From assembly GCA_022376925.1 (NCBI GenBank), contig JAIOJX010000032.1:296660897-296724896 (forward strand): 64,000 nt of DNA, read 5' to 3'. Below are positions 30,782 to 42,275 of this stretch, piece after piece. Origin of the DNA: Tragulus kanchil. Its lineage: Eukaryota; Chordata; Mammalia; Artiodactyla; Tragulidae. Both the position numbers and the translations under genes were made by a program. Each line of letters begins with the position of its first letter. Position 1 is the first letter of the stretch. A model generated the notes under the pieces. The model searched no databases, was not told the origin of the DNA, and saw only the letters and a list, made by a program, of their open reading frames with translations.

Positions 30782-30995
30782 GGGCTCTAGAATGAATGTC
30801 CCGAAGCATTAAAAAAAAAATTGAGCAGCTGTGGCCAACTGTGAGAAGAAAACTCTTTTAACTCAGCTCCTCCGATGGGCCCACGAAAATTAGAACTATT
30901 TACAGAACAACTATTTATAAGGATGACCTGAAGATGAGCAGAAAAGATTTTCTGCAAGTAAAGAAAGAAGGAACTACAATCAGACAGGTAAGAAG

Positions 30996-31611
30996 TACAG
31001 AAATGCAGCCTAGTCAAGACCCATACCCCTAGGGAGGTGACTCACAAGTGGGAGAATAATCACAATTGCAGAGGTTCTCCCCTAAGAGTGAGGGCTCTGA
31101 GCCCTAAATTGAGTTCCCCTGTCTGGACTTCCTACACCAGGAAGATAAGACCCCATAACAGCTGGCTTTGAAAGCCAGCCGAGCTTGATACAGGGAAGTC
31201 CGAAGGCTGTAAGAAACAGAGACTCTATTCTTAAAGGTCCCCACAAAACCTATATGCTCCAAGACTCAACTCAGAGGCACTTACTTGAAAGAAGCCTGGA
31301 TCAGACCCACTTGCTGATCTTGGAGAGCTCCTCAGAGTGGCAGGAAACAACTGGAAATCCCCTTGGGGACGTAGATGATGATAGCAACCATTTTTGGGAG
31401 CACGTGCTACAATGAGGACATTGGTGCTGGCAAGCATCATGTTGGAGTCCTCTCTCTAGCCTATTAGCGCAAGGAGCTTATCCACCTACCAGTTGACTGG
31501 CACTACCTGGGGACCCTTCAGACTGTGTAGTATGAGGCAGGATCTGGCAGCCAACAGGCCGGGGGCTAGTTCCACCTACCAGCATGCCCACAGTATTTGG
31601 CCTCACCACAA
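30996..31611. other. Unassigned, probably old interspersed repeat
   Basis: 'cagagactctattcttaaag', 'gctgatcttggagagctcct', 'accatttttgggagcacgtg' read like an old mammalian repeat internal sequence; I cannot name it. Includes a small palindrome (31161-31179). From 31188 it is duplicated at 32339. Confidence 0.4.
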
Positions 31612-32296
31612 CAGAAACACTCACAAAGCTACAGTAATCAAAACAGTATGGCATAAAAGCAGACACTTAGACCATAGACAGCCCAGAAATAAACCCACAC
31701 TTATATGATCAATTATTTGTGACAGAAGAGGCAAAAATATACAATGGAGAAAAGAAGGCTTCTTCAATAAATGTTAATGGGAAAACTGAACAGCTACATA
31801 TAAATGAATGAAACTGGACTACTTTCTCATACCACATACAAAAATGAACTCCAAGTGGATTAAATACTTAAATGTAAGAGCTGAAACCACAGAACTCCTA
31901 GAAGAAACCATAGGCAGTATGTTCCTTGACATTGGTCTTAGCAATATTTTTAGATAGGTTTCTACAAGTGAGGACAACAAAAGCAAAAATAAGCAAATGA
32001 GACTACACCAAACTAAAAAACTTTTGCACAATGAAGGAAACTATCAACATAACAAAAAGGCAACCTACCTAATGGGAAAAGATTTGCAAATGATATGTCT
32101 AATAAAGGATTACGATCCCAAACATATAAAGAACTCATACAACTCACCATCAAAAAAAAAAGCCTGACTTTAACATGGGCAGAAGATCTGAATAGACATT
32201 TTTCCAAAGAAGGCATACAGGTTGCCAACATACACATGAAAAGATGTTCACCATCACTAATCATCAGGAAAATAACATCAAAACCACAGTGAGAGG
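31612..32296 (+). mobile_element. Old L1M ORF2 3' part
   Basis: Decayed L1 ORF2 C-terminal coding DNA: 'gctacagtaatcaaaacagt', 'aactccaagtggattaaata', 'catttttccaaagaaggcat'. Many stops and frame breaks. Confidence 0.88.
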
Positions 32297-32340
32297 GGGA
32301 CTTCCCTGGTGACTCAGTGGTTAAGAATTCACCTGGCCAT
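32297..32340 (+). mobile_element. CHR SINE head cut by the joint
   Basis: 'gggggacttccctggtgact' head, cut at 'ctggccat' by duplication 12; the full SINE is at 33446. Confidence 0.85.
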
Positions 32341-32761
32341 ACAGGGAAGTCCAAGGCTGTAAGAAACAGAGACTCTATTCTTAAAGGTCCCCACAAAACC
32401 TATATGCTCCAAGACTCAACTCAGAGGCACTTACTTGAAAGAAGCCTGGATCAGACCCACTTGCTGATCTTGGAGAGCTCCTCAGAGTGGCAGGAAACAA
32501 CTGGAAATCCCCTTGGGGACGTAGATGATGATAGCAACCATTTTTGGGAGCACGTGCTACAATGAGGACATTGGTGCTGGCAAGCATCATGTTGGAGTCC
32601 TCTCTCTAGCCTATTAGCGCAAGGAGCTTATCCACCTACCAGTTGACTGGCACTACCTGGGGACCCTTCAGACTGTGTAGTATGAGGCAGGATCTGGCAG
32701 CCAACAGGCCGGGGGCTAGTTCCACCTACCAGCATGCCCACAGTATTTGGCCTCACCACAA

Positions 32762-33444
32762 CAGAAACACTCACAAAGCTACAGTAATCAAAACAGTATG
32801 GCATAAAAGCAGACACTTAGACCATAGACAGCCCAGAAATAAACCCACACTTATATGATCAATTATTTGTGACAGAAGAGGCAAAAATATACAATGGAGA
32901 AAAGAAGGCTTCTTCAATAAATGTTAATGGGAAAACTGAACAGCTACATATAAATGAATGAAACTGGACTACTTTCTCATACCACATACAAAAATGAACT
33001 CCAAGTGGATTAAATACTTAAATGTAAGAGCTGAAACCACAGAACTCCTAGAAGAAACCATAGGCAGTATGTTCCTTGACATTGGTCTTAGCAATATTTT
33101 TAGATAGGTTTCTACAAGTGAGGACAACAAAAGCAAAAATAAGCAAATGAGACTACACCAAACTAAAAAACTTTTGCACAATGAAGGAAACTATCAACAT
33201 AACAAAAAGGCAACCTACCTAATGGGAAAAGATTTGCAAATGATATGTCTAATAAAGGATTACGATCCCAAACATATAAAGAACTCATACAACTCACCAT
33301 CAAAAAAAAAAGCCTGACTTTAACATGGGCAGAAGATCTGAATAGACATTTTTCCAAAGAAGGCATACAGGTTGCCAACATACACATGAAAAGATGTTCA
33401 CCATCACTAATCATCAGGAAAATAACATCAAAACCACAGTGAGA
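32762..33444 (+). mobile_element. Old L1M ORF2 3' part (second copy)
   Basis: Duplicate of 31612-32296. Confidence 0.88.
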
Positions 33445-33445
33445 G

Positions 33446-33636
33446 GGGGACTTCCCTGGTGACTCAGTGGTTAAGAATTCACCTGGCCATGCAGGGCACA
33501 TGGGTGATTGAGCATGCAAGCATGGGGGAATTAACACACCGTGGAGCAGCCAGGCCTGCACACCACAACTAGAGAGTCTGTGCACCACCACGAAAGATTC
33601 CACATGATGCAGCCAAATAAATAAATATAGTTTTTT
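33446..33636 (+). mobile_element. CHR SINE inserted in L1M
   Basis: Complete version: head, 'gcacaccacaactagagagt', 'gatgcagccaaataaataaa' tail. The L1 frame resumes with 'gcaatgagataccaacttgt'. Confidence 0.9.
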
Positions 33637-33796
33637 AAAAAACCTGCAATGAGATACCAACTTGTGTCCATTAGGATGGCTACTATGGAAAAAAAAAAAA
33701 TGAATGTGAGGACTTGGAGAAACTGGAATCCTTATGCAGTGTCATTGGCAATGTAAAATGGTGCAATAGTATGGGGTCCCTCAAGAAATTAAAACC
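33637..33796 (+). mobile_element. Old L1M ORF2 3' part, continued
   Basis: 'aatgagataccaacttgtgt', 'gacttggagaaactggaatc' continue the same L1. Confidence 0.85.
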
Positions 33797-33995
33797 AGGA
33801 GACTTCCCTAGTGGTCACAGGGGACCTAGACTCAATCCCTGGCCAGGGAAGTAGATCCCACCTGCTACAACTAGCAGTCTGAGTACTGCAACTAATGATC
33901 TGCCATGCTGGATTGAAGGTCCCACGTGCTGCAACTAAGACCTGGCGCAAGTCAAGTAAGTAAATACATATTTTTTAAAAATAAATTAAAAACAG
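33797..33995 (+). mobile_element. Second CHR SINE inserted in L1M
   Basis: 'gagacttccctagtggtcac' head, 'caatccctggccagggaagt', 'gctgcaactaagacctggcg', A/T-rich tail. Confidence 0.88.
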
Positions 33996-34200
33996 AATTT
34001 CTGTAGTATTCAGTGATTCCACTTCTGGGTATAACTCAAAATAACTGAAAACAAGGTCTCAAAGAGATATTTGTACACTCACCTTCATAGCGGCAAAAGA
34101 TGGAAGCAACCCAATGGCCATCAATAGATGAGCAGAAAACAAAATGTGACTTATCTACACAACAGAATATTATTGTCTTGAAAAGGAAGGATATTTTAGG
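33996..34200 (+). mobile_element. Old L1M ORF2 tail, cut by the joint
   Basis: 'ccacttctgggtataactca', 'cggcaaaagatggaagcaac'; ends at the joint of duplication 13. Confidence 0.85.
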
Positions 34201-34533
34201 CTACAAGTGAGGACAACAAAAGCAAAAATAAGCAAATGAGACTACACCAAACTAAAAAACTTTTGCACAATGAAGGAAACTATCAACATAACAAAAAGGC
34301 AACCTACCTAATGGGAAAAGATTTGCAAATGATATGTCTAATAAAGGATTACGATCCCAAACATATAAAGAACTCATACAACTCACCATCAAAAAAAAAA
34401 GCCTGACTTTAACATGGGCAGAAGATCTGAATAGACATTTTTCCAAAGAAGGCATACAGGTTGCCAACATACACATGAAAAGATGTTCACCATCACTAAT
34501 CATCAGGAAAATAACATCAAAACCACAGTGAGA
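34201..34533 (+). mobile_element. Old L1M ORF2 part (third copy)
   Basis: Copy of 33112-33444. Confidence 0.88.
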
Positions 34534-34534
34534 G

Positions 34535-34727
34535 GGGGACTTCCCTGGTGACTCAGTGGTTAAGAATTCACCTGGCCATGCAGGGCACATGGGTGATTGA
34601 GCATGCAAGCATGGGGGAATTAACACACCGTGGAGCAGCCAGGCCTGCACACCACAACTAGAGAGTCTGTGCACCACCACGAAAGATTCCACATGATGCA
34701 GCCAAATAAATAAATATAGTTTTTTAA
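34535..34727 (+). mobile_element. CHR SINE (copy)
   Basis: Duplicate of 33446-33636. Confidence 0.9.
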
Positions 34728-34885
34728 AAAACCTGCAATGAGATACCAACTTGTGTCCATTAGGATGGCTACTATGGAAAAAAAAAAAATGAATGTGAGG
34801 ACTTGGAGAAACTGGAATCCTTATGCAGTGTCATTGGCAATGTAAAATGGTGCAATAGTATGGGGTCCCTCAAGAAATTAAAACC

Positions 34886-35085
34886 AGGAGACTTCCCTAG
34901 TGGTCACAGGGGACCTAGACTCAATCCCTGGCCAGGGAAGTAGATCCCACCTGCTACAACTAGCAGTCTGAGTACTGCAACTAATGATCTGCCATGCTGG
35001 ATTGAAGGTCCCACGTGCTGCAACTAAGACCTGGCGCAAGTCAAGTAAGTAAATACATATTTTTTAAAAATAAATTAAAAACAGA
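34886..35085 (+). mobile_element. CHR SINE (copy)
   Basis: Duplicate of 33797-33995; L1M DNA lies between this and the previous SINE. Confidence 0.88.
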
Positions 35086-35692
35086 ATTTCTGTAGTATTC
35101 AGTGATTCCACTTCTGGGTATAACTCAAAATAACTGAAAACAAGGTCTCAAAGAGATATTTGTACACTCACCTTCATAGCGGCAAAAGATGGAAGCAACC
35201 CAATGGCCATCAATAGATGAGCAGAAAACAAAATGTGACTTATCTACACAACAGAATATTATTGTCTTGAAAAGGAAGGAATCCTTGTCACATGCTGCCA
35301 TCATGGATGAATGGAAGAACACTATGCTAAGTGAAATAAGTCAGTCTCAAAAAGACAAATAGAGAAGTTAGAAGTAAAACAAAAGTTAAAAAAAAAAAAA
35401 AAAGACAAATAGTGCACGATTCCACTTAGATGAGATCCCTAGAGTCATCCAGTTCATGAACACAGAAAGTAGAATAGTGGTTACCAAGGGCTATGGGGAG
35501 GAAGAGCTAGTGGCTACTGTTTAAGGGGTAGAGAATTTCAGTTTCATAAGATAGAAGGAGTCCTGGGGACGGATGAAGGTGATGGTTACACAATAGTATG
35601 AGTGTACATAATCCCACTGAACTTTACACCTAGAATATTTAGACAGTAAAATCAATGCTATGTGTTTGTATCTTTTTACCACAATTATTTAA
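35086..35692 (+). mobile_element. Old L1M ORF2 end and 3'UTR
   Basis: 'catggatgaatggaagaaca', 'gtgaaataagtcagtctcaa', 'tagaatagtggttaccaagg', 'tgatggttacacaatagtat' run in normal L1M order, broken only by a ~36-base insert at 35363-35398. Confidence 0.85.
35363..35398 (+). mobile_element. 36-base L1 3'-tail insertion with target-site duplication
   Basis: 'gaagttagaagtaaaacaaa' then 'agttaaaaa...' matches the last ~25 bases plus poly-A of the ruminant L1. Flanked by 'aaaaagacaaatag' at 35349-35362 and 35399-35412. Confidence 0.8.
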
Positions 35693-35849
35693 AAAAGTAA
35701 GATCATTTTTCAATTACAAGCAAATACAAAATTTGGAATACATGAACATTATAAATAGGGGCTTAAATTATGTTTAAAAGTTTTAATGAAATAAAATAAA
35801 ACTTAGATTGTGTTATAAGCCAACCGTACCTTTAATAAATTGGTCTTTG

Positions 35850-36095
35850 TTGTTGTTCAGTCACGTCCAGCTCCTTGCCATTCCATGGACTGCAGCACAC
35901 CAGGCCTCCCTGTCCCCCCAGAGTTTGCCCAAGTTCATGTCCATTGAATCAGTGATGCCGTCCAACCATCTGATCCTCTGCCGACCCCTTCTCATCTTGC
36001 CCTTAGTCATTCCCAGTATCAGGGTCTATTCCAATGAGATGAATCTTTGCATCAGGTGGCCTAAGTATTGGATTTTCAGCTTCAGCTGAAGGACC
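35850..36095 (-). mobile_element. BovB 3' fragment, antisense
   Basis: 'gttgttcagtcacgtccagc', 'gtttgcccaagttcatgtcc', 'atgccgtccaaccatctgat', 'ggattttcagcttcagctga'. Confidence 0.9.
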
Positions 36096-36237
36096 CAAAT
36101 TGGGCCTTATAAAGCACAAATAGTATTGTAAACTTATGGACCTGTTGAAATTGTCTACTTAAACTTCCTGGGTAATATTTTCAAAGTGTAATTCTATAAT
36201 TGTTATAGACAATAACAATAATACATTATATATATAT

Positions 36238-36516
36238 ATTTTTAATTTTGACCTCTTCTACTGAGTTTCTTTTTTTTTTTGTTCATTTATTTTTATACAT
36301 CTTTGTTCTTCAGCCTACATAGGCCTCCCACTGCAGTGGCCTCTCTCACTGCAGAGCACTGGCTCTGGGCGCATGCGCTCCAGGGCACTGGCTCATAATT
36401 GGACACACTGGTCCAACCGTTTGACGGCACATGGGATCTTCCCAGGTCAAGGATCGAACCTGCGCCCCTTGCAGTGCAAGGCAGACTCTTTACCCACTGG
36501 ACCACCAGGGAAGCCC
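36238..36516 (-). mobile_element. CHR-2-like SINE with target-site duplication
   Basis: 'tgttcttcagcctacatagg', 'ttgcagtgcaaggcagactc', 'ccactggaccaccagggaag'; 'aatacattatat' at 36220-36231 and 36517-36528. Confidence 0.92.
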
Positions 36517-36605
36517 AATACATTATATTTTAATACTCACTTGATTTTTGAAAAAATCTTATGCTTTGGAGGGAGAAGGAAATGGCAACCCACTCCAGTA
36601 TTCTT

Positions 36606-36800
36606 GAGGAAGAGCTAGTGGCTACTGTTTAAGGGGTAGAGAATTTCAGTTTCATAAGATAGAAGGAGTCCTGGGGACGGATGAAGGTGATGGTTACACA
36701 ATAGTATGAGTGTACATAATCCCACTGAACTTTACACCTAGAATATTTAGACAGTAAAATCAATGCTATGTGTTTGTATCTTTTTACCACAATTATTTAA
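36606..36800 (+). mobile_element. L1M 3'UTR (second copy)
   Basis: Duplicate of 35498-35692. Confidence 0.8.
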
Positions 36801-36957
36801 AAAAGTAAGATCATTTTTCAATTACAAGCAAATACAAAATTTGGAATACATGAACATTATAAATAGGGGCTTAAATTATGTTTAAAAGTTTTAATGAAAT
36901 AAAATAAAACTTAGATTGTGTTATAAGCCAACCGTACCTTTAATAAATTGGTCTTTG

Positions 36958-37203
36958 TTGTTGTTCAGTCACGTCCAGCTCCTTGCCATTCCATGGACTG
37001 CAGCACACCAGGCCTCCCTGTCCCCCCAGAGTTTGCCCAAGTTCATGTCCATTGAATCAGTGATGCCGTCCAACCATCTGATCCTCTGCCGACCCCTTCT
37101 CATCTTGCCCTTAGTCATTCCCAGTATCAGGGTCTATTCCAATGAGATGAATCTTTGCATCAGGTGGCCTAAGTATTGGATTTTCAGCTTCAGCTGAAGG
37201 ACC
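36958..37203 (-). mobile_element. BovB 3' fragment (second copy)
   Basis: Duplicate of 35850-36095. Confidence 0.9.
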
Positions 37204-37345
37204 CAAATTGGGCCTTATAAAGCACAAATAGTATTGTAAACTTATGGACCTGTTGAAATTGTCTACTTAAACTTCCTGGGTAATATTTTCAAAGTGTAAT
37301 TCTATAATTGTTATAGAGAATAACAATAATACATTATATATATAT

Positions 37346-37624
37346 ATTTTTAATTTTGACCTCTTCTACTGAGTTTCTTTTTTTTTTTGTTCATTTATTT
37401 TTATACATCTTTGTTCTTCAGCCTACATAGGCCTCCCACTGCAGTGGCCTCTCTCACTGCAGAGCACTGGCTCTGGGCGCATGCGCTCCAGGGCACTGGC
37501 TCATAATTGGACACACTGGTCCAACCGTTTGACGGCACATGGGATCTTCCCAGGTCAAGGATCGAACCTGCGCCCCTTGCAGTGCAAGGCAGACTCTTTA
37601 CCCACTGGACCACCAGGGAAGCCC
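37346..37624 (-). mobile_element. CHR-2-like SINE (second copy)
   Basis: Duplicate of 36238-36516. Confidence 0.92.
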
Positions 37625-37672
37625 AATACATTATATTTTAATACTCACTTGATTTTTGAAAAAATCTTATGC

Positions 37673-37812
37673 TTTGGAGGGAGAAGGAAATGGCAACCCA
37701 CTCCAGTATTCTTGCCTGGAGAATTCCATGGATGGGGGAGCCTGGTGGGCAGCCGTCCATGGGGTCACAAGAGTCAGACACGACTGAAGAGACTGAACAG
37801 AAGTAGCAGCAT
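37673..37812 (+). mobile_element. Bov-tA 3' part
   Basis: 'aaatggcaacccactccagt', 'cttgcctggagaattccatg', 'gtcagacacgactgaagaga'. Its left 40 bases also occur at 36567-36605. Confidence 0.88.
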
Positions 37813-38274
37813 GCTGCAGAGACTTTGGACAAAAATAAAACTGACTCCTTAACTTATCCAAAGATTTTTGAATAACTGGAATTCAATATAAAATTGCCTA
37901 TTATAAAGATAAATAATGTCATGAATAAATTATATGTATACATTAAATTTTAAAAATGACCCTATATCTGGCTATACAACCTACAACACAAAAGGAGAAC
38001 TTTGCCTCTACCTCAATGTGTATTTTTCTATATTCCAACCATTATTACTCATATAGAACTCTACCAACAAATAGGTATTCTCCCTAATATGTCCCTTGGG
38101 GTTTACTTGGCACGTGTAACCAGCACTAAATCAGAGAGAAGTTGATCCAAACTCTTGTACATGATGGCCCACAGTTTCCACCCATCTCATAAAGAAGATT
38201 TCTCTTCAGGTTAGCAAGTAAACACATCTTCCAAGCAAGGGTAAGTAGCAGAAAGCCTCTGCCAGGTATAAACA
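37813..38274. other. No feature recognised
   Basis: AT-rich DNA, no frame or repeat I can name. Confidence 0.4.
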
Positions 38275-38393
38275 ATAAGTTGCTGCCCAGTCGCCAAGTC
38301 CTGTCTGACCCTTTGCAACTGCATGAACTGCAGCAGGTGAGGCTTCCCTGTCCTTCTCCATCTCCCAGAGTCTGCCCAAGTTCCTAAGTTAGA
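38275..38393 (-). mobile_element. BovB-type 3' fragment, antisense
   Basis: 'gttgctgcccagtcgccaag', 'cctgtctgaccctttgcaac', 'gaggcttccctgtccttctc'. Confidence 0.85.
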
Positions 38394-39341
38394 ATTCCAA
38401 TTTGAAAACACATGCAAACAACTGAATCAAGCTATGCAAGTGTGTACACAATCATAGCAGAATCAGGAATTCTTACCCATTCTTACCCTCTCGCCCTGTA
38501 GGTCTATTCACCATATGGCTGCTGAGAACGATTCACTAGCTATATTATCAGTGTTCCTATTACATTTTATCTCAGGAGAAAATGAACAATTATAGTTTGA
38601 GTCAAGATTTTTAGTGAAGGCTCATCAATTTATAAAATGAAAAGAGCAAAACATTTAGACACTGGCAACAAAAGACTTCTGAAAGACCCATCCCCCGCCG
38701 AGATGCACCTATCTATGGATGGAATCAGGGCCTCTGAGCATTACTAGCCAGATGACAAAAGATGTCTGCATCACTTGGAATTAGTGAAACCTTTGGAATA
38801 TAAGACAGGGTTTTGAAAAATAAACTTAACAAATTTTGCACAGAAATCTAATTCAGATAGTCAGATGGTTTATCACTCAACAGTCAACAAAAAGATAGAT
38901 CTCTCCCTCCACAGAGTCAGGGCAATCGTTGGTAGACACTTACTGAATGTAATCACACTCGTTGATCTGTTGTAGAACACACCCTTGCCTGTGTTTTTGA
39001 ACACACTGAAAGGTTTTTGTTCGAATGTATTGATTATTATTTGAACATGACTACATGCACAAGAATCTTAAACCACTCCACGAGATGCCCCCTCTTGTAA
39101 ACACAACATTCCTCAAAACAATACTATAAGCATATTCACTATGCATGCATTTTCTTATGTCAAAATATGGTGTGGATAAGCCAAAATATAAATAAACTGA
39201 TTACCTATAGGAGAGGAAGGGACAAGGGGAGAAGTTATACTTTTCTGAATATACCTTGTTTGGTAGATTTGAGTCCAGAATTACATGAACGTTTAACACA
39301 AGAGTAAAACAAACTTAAATCAGAATGGGTTGGCAATCTGT
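38394..39341. other. No feature recognised
   Basis: About 950 bases of AT-rich single-copy-looking DNA; not duplicated, no exon evident. Confidence 0.45.
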
Positions 39342-39650
39342 GTCTCCCTTCCTTTTTTCTTGATCAGTCTATATAGAGACTGATCAATTTAATCGATCTT
39401 TTCAGAGAACCAGCTTTCGGCCTCATTGATTTTCTCTAATGTTTGCCTGTCTCCTATTGTATTGATTCCCGCTCTTATTTCTTTCCTTCTGCTTACACAG
39501 TTTAATTTTGCTCTTCTTTTTCTAGTCACTTAAGGTGGAAGGTTGATTTAAAATTTTTCTTCTTTTGTAATATAAATAAACAGCAATAATTTGCCTCTAA
39601 GAATGTTGCCTATGTATATATGTTTGCAAAGATTTGGGTTTTAAATTATA
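39342..39650 (-). mobile_element. Old L1 ORF2 fragment, antisense
   Basis: 'agagaaccagctttcggcct', 'cattgattttctctaatgtt', 'ctcttctttttctagtcact'. Contains an 11-base-arm palindrome at 39360-39387. Confidence 0.75.
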
Positions 39651-39940
39651 AACCCAACACCTTTACTAGATACAAGGATATTCAAATTGTCTATTTATTC
39701 TTACACCAGTTTTGGTAATTGGTGACTTTCAGTGACTTTTCAAGGGATACCCTGAGGTTCAAGGCAACTCCTACATGCAGGCTGGCTGGAACGCAGCCAT
39801 CTCTGAGACCTGAGGGGCTGTGGGAATTGTTCAGCTAACAGCTTCTCATGGTTGCTCTTTGCCTGCTCTGCAAATATGGACACTAGGTGTGTGCATAGCT
39901 TTGGGGATGTCACTTCTCCTAAGCTTTCTGGGTAGACAGG

Positions 39941-40147
39941 TTGTGTTGTGCTTAGTCGCTCAGTCGTGTCCGACTCTTTGTGACCACATGGACTGCAGCC
40001 TGCCAGGCTCCTCTGTCCGTGGGATTTCCCAGGCAAGAATACTGGAGTGGGTTGCCATGCCCTCCTCCAGGGGACCTTCCCAACCCAGGGATTAAATTCA
40101 GGTCTCTTGCCAAGCAGGTGGATTCTTTACTGTCTGAGCCACCAGGA
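39941..40147 (-). mobile_element. BOV-A2/Bov-tA SINE
   Basis: 'gcttagtcgctcagtcgtgt', 'caagaatactggagtgggtt', 'ttctttactgtctgagccac'. Confidence 0.92.
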
Positions 40148-40240
40148 CAGAGCTAGGGAATCTATGTAAATATATTTCTCTTTCTTTGTTTAAGATTTTT
40201 CTTTTATGTGGACCATCTTTAAAGTCTTTATTGAATATTG

Positions 40241-40361
40241 CTTCTGTTTTTTTGGGGGGAGTCATGAGGCATGTGGACTCTAAGCTCCCCAACCAGAGAT
40301 CGAACCTGCACAGCCTACAGTGGAAGGCAAAGTTTTAACCACTGAACCACCAGGGAAGTCC
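40241..40361 (-). mobile_element. CHR SINE
   Basis: 'cccaaccagagatcgaacct', 'gttttaaccactgaaccacc', 'agggaagtcc'. Confidence 0.88.
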
Positions 40362-40972
40362 TTCTATGTATGTTCTTATATCTGTATCTATTTCTTTATG
40401 TATAAACCATTAATTCACATAGTACCTCCAACTCCAGTCCATCCCCACAGGGTACCCTGTTGTGTTCTCCCTTTCCGTAGTTTGAAATTCCTTCTCTGAC
40501 AGTGAAACCTTGAGTCCTGCTGTCTTTGATATATCAAATTTCAGAGTGAATCCCCTTGTGTGTAGCTAGCCTCATACTGCTCTGTCCCACCCTTCCCACT
40601 CTCTCCCAGGCATCCACTCCCCCGGGGCTCTGTCACCCCGCGAAGGGTCACCTCTCCCACAAGAATTCCTTCTCACCCCTTATGTTATGCCAGGTTGAAC
40701 CTCCATTCCCTAGGCTTCTAAACGCTGTTCTGACTGATGCCGCACGCCAGGCCGCCTTTCGGTGGGGACACCCCTCTAACCCTGCCCTGTGCTTTGCCTC
40801 ACTTGGGATTTCAACCCCAGCCAAGTTGCCCCTCCGTGCTGTTCCCATCCAAGCTTTAATATTGAATTTGTAAGGAAGTGGAAGTTTGTTCTATAATATT
40901 TAGTGTATTGAAAATACGATTTTACATTCTAATTAGTTATTACCAAAGAGTAACTTTTTTCCCCCACAATCA
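40362..40972. other. Unassigned GC-rich segment
   Basis: 40430-40870 is richer in C and G than its surroundings ('ccccggggctctgtcacccc', 'gcacgccaggccgcctttcg'). One open frame of about 105 codons shows no protein I recognise and no splice or start context. Confidence 0.4.
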
Positions 40973-41140
40973 CAAGTTTTTTTAATTTTGATTTTACAGA
41001 GTTTCGTTGTTTACAGATATATATAATTCCAGCTTAGTCATGTGTATATCCCATTCCCCCCATCCCACCCCTCCAGGCTATTGCATAGCCCCCATGTACG
41101 ATCCCTTAGACCTCCAGCACATTGACAATACTTATCTCTG
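40973..41140 (-). mobile_element. Ruminant L1 3' end, truncated
   Basis: 'attttacagagtttcgttgt', 'gtcatgtgtatatcccattc', 'cccatcccacccctccaggc', the reverse complement of the 3'UTR seen near 58080-58160. Confidence 0.85.
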
Positions 41141-41360
41141 TGCTCTAGAGCCTTGGAGTCACAGCTCTTTAGCTCATGTGCCACAACTACTGAAGCCTCT
41201 GCGCCCTGGAGCCCAGGTTCCACAATAAGAGAAGTCACCGCAACAAGAAGCCTGCTCATCTCAACTAGAGAGGAGCCCCCACTCCCTGCAACTAGAGAAG
41301 AAGAGCCTATGGCAGCAGTTAAAACTCAGAATAGCCAAAAACAAATAAACAAAAAGGAAA
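41141..41360 (+). mobile_element. CHR SINE 3' part
   Basis: 'tgctctagagccttggagtc', 'gcaacaagaagcctgctcat', 'caaaaacaaataaacaaaaa' tail; headless. Confidence 0.88.
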
Positions 41361-41479
41361 AAAAAATAAGGAGGGTCCTTAAACGTGGAAGAGGGACGCA
41401 GAATTGTGTGAGAGAGATAGCATATGAGGAAGACTTCATCACTTGGAGTCACTTAAAGACTGGCCTTAAAGGTGGATGA

Positions 41480-41640
41480 AGGGACTTACCTAGTGGTCCA
41501 GTAGCTAAGACTCTGTGCTCCCAATGCAGGGGGCCTGAGCTCCATCCCTAGTCAGGGAACTAGATCCCCTATGCAGTAATTAAAGATCCTGCATGCCACG
41601 ACTAAGACCTGGTGCAGCCAAATAACCAAATACAAAAGGA
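41480..41640 (+). mobile_element. CHR SINE
   Basis: 'gggacttacctagtggtcca' head, 'ctagtcagggaactagatcc', 'gtgcagccaaataaccaaat' tail. Confidence 0.9.
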
Positions 41641-41874
41641 GAGGAGATGGAGAGAGGGGCTGTGAGCCCAGGAGCAGGAGCAGCCTCTGGAAGCTGGAAA
41701 AGAAAATGGATTCTCTTCTAGAGCCTCCAGAAGCAATGTAGGTCTGCCCACATCTTGATTTTTAGCACAATGAGATCCATTTCGGACCTTAAAATTTCAG
41801 AATTGTTGTCGTAAGCCACCAAGTTTTGTGAGAAATTTGTGATAAGAGCAATAGGAAGTGTATAGACGTTTAAA

Positions 41875-42275
41875 GGGACTTTCCTGGTGGCTCAGATCGT
41901 AAAAAATCTTCCATGCAATTCAGGAGACCCAGGTGCTGGAGAAGACTCTTGAGGGTCCCTTGGACTGCAAGGAGATCAAACCAGTCCCTCCTAAAGGAAA
42001 TCAACCCTGAATATTCATTGGAAGGACTGATGCTGAAGCTGAAGCTCCAATACTTTGGCCACCTGATGTGAAGAGTCAACTCACTGGAAAAGACCCTGAT
42101 GCTGGGAAAGATTGAAGGCAGACAAGAGGGTGACAGAGGATGGGATGGTTTGAAGGCATCACTAGCTCAATGGACATGAGTTTGAGCAAACTCCAGGAGA
42201 TAGTAAAGGACTGGCCTGCTGCAGTCCATGGAGTTGCAAAGAGTCAGATACCATGTAGAGACTGAACAACAATAA
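41875..42275 (+). mobile_element. Bov-tA head fused to BovB 3' end
   Basis: Starts with a tRNA-like SINE head ('ctttcctggtggctcagatc') and passes into the BovB tail ('caaccctgaatattcattgg', 'gctgaagctccaatactttg', 'gagtttgagcaaactccagg'). A composite of the ART2A kind. Confidence 0.85.

Larger units (their letters stand above)
28771..30995. repeat. Tandem duplication 11 (offset 1116)
   Basis: 28771-29886 is repeated at 29887-30995 (two antisense CHR SINEs, an L2 end). The last 30 bases of the first copy have extra bases ('caaatcaagacaggtaagga' against 'caatcagacaggtaagaa'). Confidence 0.95.
31188..33489. repeat. Tandem duplication 12 (offset 1150)
   Basis: 31188-32338 is repeated at 32339-33489. 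The joint lies inside a sense CHR SINE at 'ctggccat|acaggg'. A single G near 31202 is absent near 32353. The second copy overlaps the first copy of duplication 13. Confidence 0.95.
33112..35281. repeat. Tandem duplication 13 (offset 1089)
   Basis: 33112-34200 is repeated at 34201-35281 (L1M ORF2 tail with two CHR SINEs). Bases 34187-34200 look like a shortened copy of 33096-33111, so the second copy probably begins there with errors. Part of this unit (33112-33489) also exists at about 31962-32338, making three copies. Confidence 0.95.
35498..37714. repeat. Tandem duplication 14 (offset 1108)
   Basis: 35498-36605 is repeated at 36606-37714 (end of L1M, BovB piece, CHR SINE). The joint cuts a Bov-tA SINE after 'ctccagtattcttg'; the full SINE continues only at 37715. 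One substitution is visible near 36209/37318. Confidence 0.95.

Noticed and set aside
33163..33660. Minus-strand frame of about 165 codons, repeated at 34252-34749.
   Set aside because: Antisense of decayed L1M ORF2 plus a CHR SINE; no independent coding signal.
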